Origin: Vibrio rotiferianus CAIM 577 = LMG 21460
Lineage (GTDB): Bacteria; Pseudomonadota; Gammaproteobacteria; Enterobacterales; Vibrionaceae
NCBI RefSeq assembly: GCF_002741985.1
Contig: NZ_APHW01000002.1
Location: 186,001 to 250,000 of the forward strand
Direction of reading: 5' to 3'
Length of the DNA stretch: 64,000 nucleotides
The notes below the pieces were generated by a model, which saw only the letters and a program-made list of their open reading frames with translations, searched no databases and had not been told where the DNA came from. This document shows, piece after piece, positions 57,561 through 64,000 of this stretch; the stretch's first letter is position 1; every line of letters starts with the position of its first letter. Made by a program: the position numbers and the translations under genes.

Positions 57561-58757
57561 GTGGGTTTAGGTAACGTTAAACGCAGCATTGGCACTTGGC
57601 TTAAGCATCCTGCTCCAGAGGCGCTCTTTGATCGCCAGCTTGTTTGGATTGCGCTGGGTTTGATGTTAACGGGTTTGGTGATGGTAACTTCGGCATCATT
57701 TCCAATCAGCTCGCGCCTGACTGATCAGCCTTTCCATTTCATGTTTAGACATGCCACGTTCTTGGTGCTTGCGTTGGGTGCATCATGTGTGATCCTTCAG
57801 ATACCGTTAGAACAATGGTTTAAGCGCAGTCACTACTTACTAGGCATTTCATTTGCGTTACTCATCATTGTGTTACTGGCGGGTAAATCGGTCAATGGCG
57901 CATCGCGATGGATTCCTTTAGGGCTATTTAACTTACAGCCAGCGGAAGTCGCTAAGTTATCGCTGTTTATTTTTATGTCTGGCTATCTAGTACGTAAGCA
58001 AGAAGAAGTAAGGCAAACCTTCTTTGGTGGCTTTATGAAGCCAATTATGGTGTTTGCATTCTTAGCGGTATTACTGCTCGGCCAGCCAGACTTAGGCACA
58101 GTCGTCGTAATGTTGGTGACCCTCTTTGGCATGCTATTTATCGCAGGGGCTAAACTGACTCAATTCTTAGCATTGATGATTGCTGGTATTGGGGCGGTTG
58201 TCGGGTTGATTCTTATAGAACCTTACCGGATGAGGCGTGTAACCTCTTTCTTAGACCCCTGGGAAGATCCATTTGGTAGTGGCTACCAGCTCACTCAGTC
58301 GCTGATGGCGTTTGGCCGCGGCGAGTGGTTTGGTCAAGGTCTGGGGAACTCAATTCAAAAACTCGAATACCTACCTGAAGCGCATACCGACTTCGTATTT
58401 GCAGTATTGGCGGAAGAGCTAGGCTTTGTTGGTGTTGTCTTGGTCCTTATGCTGATTTTTAGCTTGGTACTTAAAGCAGTTTACATTGGCAAACGTGCTT
58501 TCGAAGAAGGTGAAATGTTTGGTGGTTACCTCGCGTTTGGTATCGGTATTTGGTTTGCTTTCCAGACTTTGGTTAACGTTGGCGCCGCTGCCGGTATTGT
58601 TCCAACCAAAGGTCTTACTCTGCCGCTGATAAGTTATGGTGGCTCGAGTCTTATTATCATGTCCGTAGCAGTATCAATCTTGCTGCGAATCGATCACGAA
58701 TGCCGCTTGAAGCGCGGCCAGAAAGAATCAGAACAACAAGTCGATGAAGAAAAATAA
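57561..58757 (+). CDS. ftsW: septal peptidoglycan glycosyltransferase FtsW
   Basis: A SEDS-family membrane glycosyltransferase that polymerises septal glycan with FtsI. The protein has 398 residues with about ten helices. The motifs GASRWIPLG and [20 protein letters not shown] contain the conserved acidic and polar residues of the SEDS active site. The start is GTG at 57561, with AAAGG upstream. The last 14 bases overlap murG, so translation is probably coupled. Confidence 0.95.
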   Translation: MGLGNVKRSIGTWLKHPAPEALFDRQLVWIALGLMLTGLVMVTSASFPISSRLTDQPFHFMFRHATFLVLALGASCVILQIPLEQWFKRSHYLLGISFALLIIVLLAGKSVNGASRWIPLGLFNLQPAEVAKLSLFIFMSGYLVRKQEEVRQTFFGGFMKPIMVFAFLAVLLLGQPDLGTVVVMLVTLFGMLFIAGAKLTQFLALMIAGIGAVVGLILIEPYRMRRVTSFLDPWEDPFGSGYQLTQSLMAFGRGEWFGQGLGNSIQKLEYLPEAHTDFVFAVLAEELGFVGVVLVLMLIFSLVLKAVYIGKRAFEEGEMFGGYLAFGIGIWFAFQTLVNVGAAAGIVPTKGLTLPLISYGGSSLIIMSVAVSILLRIDHECRLKRGQKESEQQVDEEK

Positions 58758-59811
58758 ACGTTTGATGGTGATGGCCGGTGGTACTGGCGGTCACGTCTTC
58801 CCAGGTCTTGCAGTAGCGAAGCGGCTACAAGAGCAAGGCTGGGAAATTCGCTGGTTGGGTACCGCGGATAGAATGGAAGCCGATTTAGTGCCGAAACATG
58901 GTATTGAAATTGACTTTATCAAAGTAAAAGGTCTACGAGGTCAAGGTGTTAAGCGTCTTCTTGCGGCACCATTTCAGATCATCAATGCCGTCATGCAGGC
59001 TCGTGCTCATATGAAGCGCTGGCAGCCCGATGCAGTGCTTGGTATGGGCGGTTACGTTAGTGGTCCTGGTGGTATTGCTGCTTGGATGAGTGGTATTCCA
59101 GTGGTTTTGCATGAGCAAAATGCCGTGGCAGGCCTCACTAACCAATGGTTGTCAAAAATAGCGAAGAAGGTATTCCAAGCTTTCCCCGGTGCTTTCCCAA
59201 ATGCGGAAGTAGTCGGTAACCCCGTTCGTGAAGATGTGACCCAGCTCGATGCTCCTGTTACACGCATGCAAGAGCGACAAGGTCCAATTCGTATTTTGGT
59301 GATGGGTGGCAGCCAAGGCGCACGCATTCTTAACCAAACTCTGCCAGAAGTAATGGCGAAATTAGGCGAAGATTACTGTATTCGTCATCAAGCAGGTAAA
59401 GGTTCTGCTGAAGAAGTGAATGCGGCATACCAAGCCAATGGTGTGGCTAATGCAGAAGTAACAGAGTTCATTGATGACGTAGCACAAGCGTATGCATGGG
59501 CTGACCTTTTGGTTTGTCGCTCAGGAGCGCTAACCGTTTCTGAAGTATCGGCGGCAGGTGTCGGTGCCATCTTTGTTCCATTTATGCATAAAGACCGTCA
59601 GCAAGCTTTGAATGCGGACCATCTGGTAGATTGCGGCGCTGCAAAAATGATAGAACAACCAGATTTAACTGTTGAGGCATTGACTCAGCAGATCCAGCAA
59701 TTGGATCGACAAGCTTTACTTACAATGGCTGAACAAGCGCGTAGCGCTGCAAAACTGAACGCAGACAAAGTTGTCGCACAGGCCATTGTCGCTTTGACCG
59801 AAAAGCGTTAA
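58744..59811 (+). CDS. murG: N-acetylglucosaminyl transferase MurG
   Basis: Adds GlcNAc to lipid I to make lipid II on the inner face of the membrane. The protein has 355 residues, exactly the E. coli length. The lipid-side glycine loop [14 protein letters not shown] near residue 13 and the donor-binding [10 protein letters not shown] and RSGALTVSE motifs are present. It overlaps ftsW by 14 bases. Confidence 0.97.
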   Translation: MKKNKRLMVMAGGTGGHVFPGLAVAKRLQEQGWEIRWLGTADRMEADLVPKHGIEIDFIKVKGLRGQGVKRLLAAPFQIINAVMQARAHMKRWQPDAVLGMGGYVSGPGGIAAWMSGIPVVLHEQNAVAGLTNQWLSKIAKKVFQAFPGAFPNAEVVGNPVREDVTQLDAPVTRMQERQGPIRILVMGGSQGARILNQTLPEVMAKLGEDYCIRHQAGKGSAEEVNAAYQANGVANAEVTEFIDDVAQAYAWADLLVCRSGALTVSEVSAAGVGAIFVPFMHKDRQQALNADHLVDCGAAKMIEQPDLTVEALTQQIQQLDRQALLTMAEQARSAAKLNADKVVAQAIVALTEKR

Positions 59812-59833
59812 CGAATTATTGAGAATAGAATTG

Positions 59834-61294
59834 ATGACAATCCAACATACACAAGACTTAGCTCAGATTCGCGCAATGGTGCCAGAGATGCGCCGCGTGA
59901 AATCCATCCACTTCATCGGTATTGGTGGTGCGGGCATGAGCGGCATTGCTGAAGTGCTGTTGAACGAAGGCTACCAAATCACAGGTTCTGATCTATCAGA
60001 AAACCCAGTGACCGAGCGTCTAGTATCAAAAGGTGCGACGGTATTTATCGGCCATCAAGCTAGCAATGTAGAAAAAGCCAGTGTTGTTGTTGTATCCACC
60101 GCGATCAATGAAGAAAACCCAGAAGTGATCGCAGCGCGTGAGTTGCGTATCCCTATCGTACGTCGCGCAGAAATGCTGGCGGAGTTAATGCGATTCCGTC
60201 ATGGTATTGCTGTCGCAGGTACACATGGCAAAACGACGACCACAGCTTTGGTCACTCAAATCTATTCTGAAGCAGGCCTTGATCCAACGTTTGTGAACGG
60301 TGGTCTGGTTAAGAGCGCGGGTACGAATGCGCGCCTAGGCTCTAGCCGAATTTTGATTGCAGAAGCGGACGAAAGTGACGCTTCATTCCTGCATCTACAA
60401 CCTATGGTGAGCATCGTGACGAACATCGAAGCTGACCATATGGATACGTACGGTGGTGACTTTGAAACCTTGAAGCAGACCTTCATTGATTTCCTTCACA
60501 ACCTACCGTTTTACGGTCAAGCGATTGTGTGTATCGATGATCCTGTGATTCGTGAATTGATTCCTCGTATCAGCCGCCAAGTGATCACTTACGGTTTCTC
60601 TGAAGATGCTGATGTGCGTATCGAGAATTACCACCAAGAAGGCCAGCAAGGCAAATTCACCGTAGTACGTGAAGGCCGTGCAAACCTTGATATCACGCTA
60701 AACATTCCAGGACGTCATAACGCACTCAACGCATCAGCGGCGATTGCGGTTGCGACAGAAGATGACATCAGTGATGAAGCGATTCTAAAAGCAATGGCTG
60801 GCACTCAAGGTACAGGCCGTCGTTTTGATCACTTAGGTGAGTTTGATACTGGTAACGGTCATGCAATGCTTGTTGATGATTACGGCCATCATCCAACAGA
60901 AGTGGATGTAACAATTAACGCGGCACGCAGCGGTTGGCAAGACAAGCGTTTAGTGATGATTTTCCAGCCGCACCGCTATAGCCGTACGCGTGATTTGTAC
61001 GATGACTTTGCAAACGTACTTGAACAAGTTGATGTGTTAATCATGTTGGATGTTTACGCTGCGGGCGAAAAGCCAATTGCAGGGGCGGATGGCCGTGCTT
61101 TATGCCGTACGATTCGCAGCCGTGGCAAGGTTGATCCCATTTTTGTCCCAGAAACTAGCCAACTACCATCAGTGCTTGCTAATGTCATTCAAGAAGGTGA
61201 CTTAGTTTTAACTCAAGGTGCGGGAGATGTAGGTAAAGTAGCTAAACAACTTGCAACATTAGAGTTAAACATTGAAAAGATGCAGCAGGGATAA
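59834..61294 (+). CDS. murC: UDP-N-acetylmuramate:L-alanine ligase MurC
   Basis: Adds L-alanine to UDP-MurNAc, the first peptide step. The protein has 486 residues (E. coli 491). It shows the N-terminal [18 protein letters not shown], the ATP site [10 protein letters not shown] and the [13 protein letters not shown] motif. The ATG at 59834 is chosen over an in-frame TTG 15 bases upstream. ftsQ follows after a 190-base gap. E. coli has ddlB there, but this window does not. Confidence 0.96.
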   Translation: MTIQHTQDLAQIRAMVPEMRRVKSIHFIGIGGAGMSGIAEVLLNEGYQITGSDLSENPVTERLVSKGATVFIGHQASNVEKASVVVVSTAINEENPEVIAARELRIPIVRRAEMLAELMRFRHGIAVAGTHGKTTTTALVTQIYSEAGLDPTFVNGGLVKSAGTNARLGSSRILIAEADESDASFLHLQPMVSIVTNIEADHMDTYGGDFETLKQTFIDFLHNLPFYGQAIVCIDDPVIRELIPRISRQVITYGFSEDADVRIENYHQEGQQGKFTVVREGRANLDITLNIPGRHNALNASAAIAVATEDDISDEAILKAMAGTQGTGRRFDHLGEFDTGNGHAMLVDDYGHHPTEVDVTINAARSGWQDKRLVMIFQPHRYSRTRDLYDDFANVLEQVDVLIMLDVYAAGEKPIAGADGRALCRTIRSRGKVDPIFVPETSQLPSVLANVIQEGDLVLTQGAGDVGKVAKQLATLELNIEKMQQG

Positions 61295-61377
61295 GTGCTT
61301 TCGTTTACACATAGTGTGGAAAAAGACGCAGATCTCGATTTTGCGTCAGGATAGTTGTGATTTGTCACTATCAATGT

Positions 61378-61405
61378 TTGATAGTTTACAAGAGCTAAGT
61401 ATAAT
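61378..61405 (+). promoter_or_regulatory. internal dcw promoter before ftsQAZ
   Basis: TTGATA and a perfect TATAAT are 16 bases apart in the murC-ftsQ gap, about 80 bases before ftsQ. In E. coli ftsQAZ has several promoters inside ddlB and ftsQ. This site could replace them in an organism without ddlB here. Confidence 0.6.
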
Positions 61406-61484
61406 CCCAAGGTTAAAGTCAGAGTTTTTACCACCTTGTAATAGATAAGGTAAAACACGGGACAACAGTCAGGAAACAATACCA

Positions 61485-62270
61485 TTGTTAAATATGGCAC
61501 TGAATGAAGAACCACCACAAAAGGAATTACTCCGTGGTCGTCAAGAAAAACTAATAGGTGCTCTGTTTTTCGTTTTCGTCGTGACTTTGATTAGTTCTGT
61601 GTTGTATTCGGCGATCAGTTGGATGTGGGATGACCAAAGGTTACCTCTTTCCAAAATAATACTGCAAGGTAACTTGGAGTATGTCACGGCTGAGGACGTG
61701 CAAAGTGCGTTCGGGCGAATCGATCATATCGGTACATTTATGTCTCAGGACATTGATGTATTACAGCAGAGTGTCGAAGCTTTGCCTTGGGTTGCTCATG
61801 CCGCAATTCGTAAGCAATGGCCAGATAAAGTAAAAGTATTCTTAACGGAGTATCATCCCGAAGCCATTTGGAATGGCAACGAACTACTAGATAATAGTGG
61901 GATCGTTTTTGATGGTGATGTAGGTCTGCTGAAGGAAGAAAAAGTAAAATTATATGGACCAGCAGCAAGTGGGCCGGAAGTCTTAGAGACCTACCGAACA
62001 TTACAGCCTCAATTTGCAAAACTTGGTCTTGCGATTTCTTCACTCGTATTGAATGAACGTCGTGCTTGGCAAATTATCCTCGATAACGGCATACGTTTAG
62101 AATTAGGTAAAGAGTCTCTTGACGAGCGTATACAGCGTTTTTTTGAGTTGTATCATCAGCTTGGCAGTGACACCCAAAGAATCAGTTATATCGACTTAAG
62201 GTACGATACAGGAGCCGCAGTCGGTTGGTTTCCTGAACAAGAGTTAGAACAAGAGAGTACAGATGACTAA
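61485..62270 (+). CDS. ftsQ: cell division protein FtsQ
   Basis: A bitopic divisome protein that recruits FtsB and FtsL. The protein has 261 residues from TTG at 61485, or 258 from ATG at 61494. It has a cytoplasmic tail, a membrane helix (about 28-48, KLIGALFFVFVVTLISSVLY) and a periplasmic POTRA plus beta domain (LPLSKIILQGNLEYVTAEDV). AGGA lies ten bases before the TTG but 19 before the ATG, so the TTG fits spacing better. It overlaps ftsA by eight bases. Confidence 0.93.
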   Translation: MLNMALNEEPPQKELLRGRQEKLIGALFFVFVVTLISSVLYSAISWMWDDQRLPLSKIILQGNLEYVTAEDVQSAFGRIDHIGTFMSQDIDVLQQSVEALPWVAHAAIRKQWPDKVKVFLTEYHPEAIWNGNELLDNSGIVFDGDVGLLKEEKVKLYGPAASGPEVLETYRTLQPQFAKLGLAISSLVLNERRAWQIILDNGIRLELGKESLDERIQRFFELYHQLGSDTQRISYIDLRYDTGAAVGWFPEQELEQESTDD

Positions 62271-63525
62271 GGCCGCTGATGACAACATTATTGTTGGTCT
62301 TGATATAGGCACTGCAACCGTGTCAGCTCTAGTGGGTGAAATTTTACCTGATGGCCAAATAAATATTATTGGTGCAGGTAGCAGCCCGTCACGTGGCATG
62401 GATAAAGGTGGCGTGAACGATTTGGAGTCGGTAGTTAAATCCGTCCAAAGAGCCATTGATCAAGCCGAACTAATGGCTGAATGCCAAATTAGCCGAGTGT
62501 TTATCTCATTATCGGGTAAGCATATTGCGAGCCGTATTGAGAAGGGCATGGGAACTATTTCCGATGAGGAAGTATCCCAAGAAGATATGGATCGCGCTAT
62601 CCATACTGCAAAATCGATTAAAATCGGTGATGAACAACGAATCCTTCATGTGATTCCACAGGAGTTCACCATCGACTACCAAGAAGGCATTAAAAACCCG
62701 CTTGGTTTATCTGGAGTAAGAATGGAAGTAAGTGTCCATTTGATCTCATGTCATAATGATATGGCACGCAATATTATTAAGGCAGTAGAGCGCTGCGGCC
62801 TTAAAGTAGAGCAACTTGTATTTTCTGGGCTTGCTGCAAGTAACGCAGTAATCACCGAGGATGAAAGAGAGCTCGGGGTTTGTGTGGTTGATATTGGTGC
62901 TGGCACGATGGATGTATCTATCTGGACTGGTGGTGCGCTACGTCACACTGAAGTGTTTTCTTACGCAGGAAATGCTGTAACAAGCGATATTGCTTTTGCT
63001 TTTGGTACGCCTGTAAGCGATGCTGAAGAGATAAAAGTTAAATATGGCTGTGCCCTAAGTGAACTGGTCAGTAAGGATGACACGGTTAATGTCCCAAGTG
63101 TAGGAGGTCGACCTTCTCGTAGTCTGCAACGTCAGACGTTGTCAGAAGTGATTGAACCTCGTTACTCTGAGCTTATGGGACTGGTTAACCAAACTATCGA
63201 CTCTGTACAAGCAAAATTGCGCGAAGAGGGCATCAAACATCATTTAGCCGCAGGTGTGGTTTTAACTGGTGGTGCTGCGCAAATTGACGGAGTGGTAGAG
63301 TGTGCGGAACGCGTATTCCGCAATCAAGTTAGGGTTGGCAAGCCACTTGAAGTTAGTGGTTTAACTGACTATGTAAAAGAGCCGTATCATTCTACGGCAG
63401 TTGGATTACTTCATTACGCAAGAGACATGCAGTCCAGTGATGATGGCGAGTATAATGAACCGAAACGTTCATCTGTTACTGGCTTCTTCGGTAAATTGCG
63501 TAATTGGATACAAAAAGAGTTTTAA
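62263..63525 (+). CDS. ftsA: cell division protein FtsA
   Basis: An actin-like protein that tethers FtsZ to the membrane and signals to the septal synthases. The protein has 420 residues, exactly the E. coli length. It shows the ATP-binding motifs IVGLDIGTATVSALVGE, VVDIGAGTMDVSIW and VLTGGAAQIDGV. A C-terminal amphipathic membrane-targeting helix (GFFGKLRNWIQKEF) ends the protein. It is the middle gene of ftsQAZ. Confidence 0.97.
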   Translation: MTKAADDNIIVGLDIGTATVSALVGEILPDGQINIIGAGSSPSRGMDKGGVNDLESVVKSVQRAIDQAELMAECQISRVFISLSGKHIASRIEKGMGTISDEEVSQEDMDRAIHTAKSIKIGDEQRILHVIPQEFTIDYQEGIKNPLGLSGVRMEVSVHLISCHNDMARNIIKAVERCGLKVEQLVFSGLAASNAVITEDERELGVCVVDIGAGTMDVSIWTGGALRHTEVFSYAGNAVTSDIAFAFGTPVSDAEEIKVKYGCALSELVSKDDTVNVPSVGGRPSRSLQRQTLSEVIEPRYSELMGLVNQTIDSVQAKLREEGIKHHLAAGVVLTGGAAQIDGVVECAERVFRNQVRVGKPLEVSGLTDYVKEPYHSTAVGLLHYARDMQSSDDGEYNEPKRSSVTGFFGKLRNWIQKEF

Positions 63526-63555
63526 CCTGAGTTGCAGGATAAACGGAGACAACAC

Positions 63556-64000
63556 ATGTTTGAACCGATGATGGAAATGTCTGACGATGCAGTAATCAAG
63601 GTCGTTGGGGTTGGTGGCGGCGGTGGTAACGCTGTTGAACACATGGTGCGTGAATCCATCGAAGGTGTGGAATTCATCAGCGTTAATACTGATGCGCAAG
63701 CACTTCGTAAGACAAGCGTTGGCAATGTGATCCAGATTGGTGGTGACATCACTAAAGGTCTGGGTGCTGGTGCGAATCCACAAGTTGGCCGTGACGCAGC
63801 TCTCGAAGATAGAGAAAGAATTAAAGAGTCCATCACTGGTGCCGATATGGTATTTATCGCAGCTGGTATGGGTGGCGGTACAGGTACTGGTGCAGCACCT
63901 GTTATTGCTGAAGTAGCTAAAGAGCTTGGCATTCTTACTGTTGCGGTAGTAACAAAACCGTTCAGCTTTGAAGGCAAAAAGCGTTTGGCATTTGCGGAGC
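63556..64000 (+). CDS. ftsZ: cell division GTPase FtsZ, 5' part only
   Basis: The tubulin-like GTPase that forms the Z-ring. Only the first 148 codons are in the window. The N-terminus [19 protein letters not shown], the [11 protein letters not shown] loop and the tubulin signature [10 protein letters not shown] (about residues 106-115) are intact. The ATG at 63556 has CGGAGA before it, 30 bases after the ftsA stop. The frame continues past the window edge, so truncation is only an effect of the cut. Confidence 0.97.
   Translation, partial: MFEPMMEMSDDAVIKVVGVGGGGGNAVEHMVRESIEGVEFISVNTDAQALRKTSVGNVIQIGGDITKGLGAGANPQVGRDAALEDRERIKESITGADMVFIAAGMGGGTGTGAAPVIAEVAKELGILTVAVVTKPFSFEGKKRLAFAE

Overview
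The window is a gene-dense chromosomal segment of a gammaproteobacterium, almost certainly a Vibrio and probably of the Harveyi clade (V. parahaemolyticus, alginolyticus, campbellii or harveyi). This rests on gene order and on recalled protein similarity, not on a search. Nearly everything is conserved housekeeping sequence. I see no prophage, insertion sequence, integron, CRISPR array or defence island, and no undescribed system stands out. The unusual signals are small: three probable frameshifts, repeats inside and between genes, and a few regulatory dyads. LAYOUT. 1-5156: a small membrane protein, tRNA-Ile2 (CAU) and, on the minus strand, the macromolecular-synthesis operon rpsU-yqeY-dnaG-rpoD. 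5386-11198: tsaD, a frameshifted alpha/beta hydrolase, plsY, folB-folK, uppP and cca. 11358-16630: gspA-gspB, an SH3/coiled-coil membrane protein, and the phosphate pair pit and its DUF47 partner. 16836-24968: a CYTH/CHAD protein, a K+ channel, a chemoreceptor, glnE and hldE. 25261-33835: tolC, divergent from nudF-yqiB-cpdA-yqiA-parE-parC. 33873-39492: degS and degQ, zapG, zapE and rplM-rpsI. 40076-48244: petABC (cytochrome bc1), sspA-sspB, then dolP, diaA, yraN and lpoA facing away from rsmI. 48528-48955: rnpB, the RNase P RNA. 49146-64000: the division and cell-wall (dcw) cluster rsmH-ftsL-ftsI-murE-murF-mraY-murD-ftsW-murG-murC-ftsQ-ftsA-ftsZ, cut off inside ftsZ by the window edge. HOW THE GENES WORK TOGETHER. 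The dcw block encodes most cytoplasmic steps to lipid II (MurC to MurG, MraY) and the division machinery (FtsZ, A, Q, L, W, I). LpoA (synthase activation), UppP (carrier lipid recycling), ZapE and ZapG (division and envelope coordination) and DolP lie elsewhere in the window and serve the same envelope. RpsU, DnaG and RpoD link the start of translation, replication and transcription. TsaD, Cca, RNase P, RsmI, RsmH and YraN belong to RNA or DNA processing. DegS and DegQ provide envelope proteolysis. WHAT IS ODD. rpoD is out of frame after codon 19 by one missing base. A hydrolase gene breaks at a run of eight G. A chemoreceptor gene lacks one A just after its start codon. Together these suggest small indel errors in the assembly, although true mutation cannot be excluded from the sequence alone. 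The P3 region of rnpB carries three tandem copies of a 24-25 base hairpin unit. The dcw cluster lacks mraZ and ddlB at their E. coli positions and has a strong-looking internal promoter before ftsQ.
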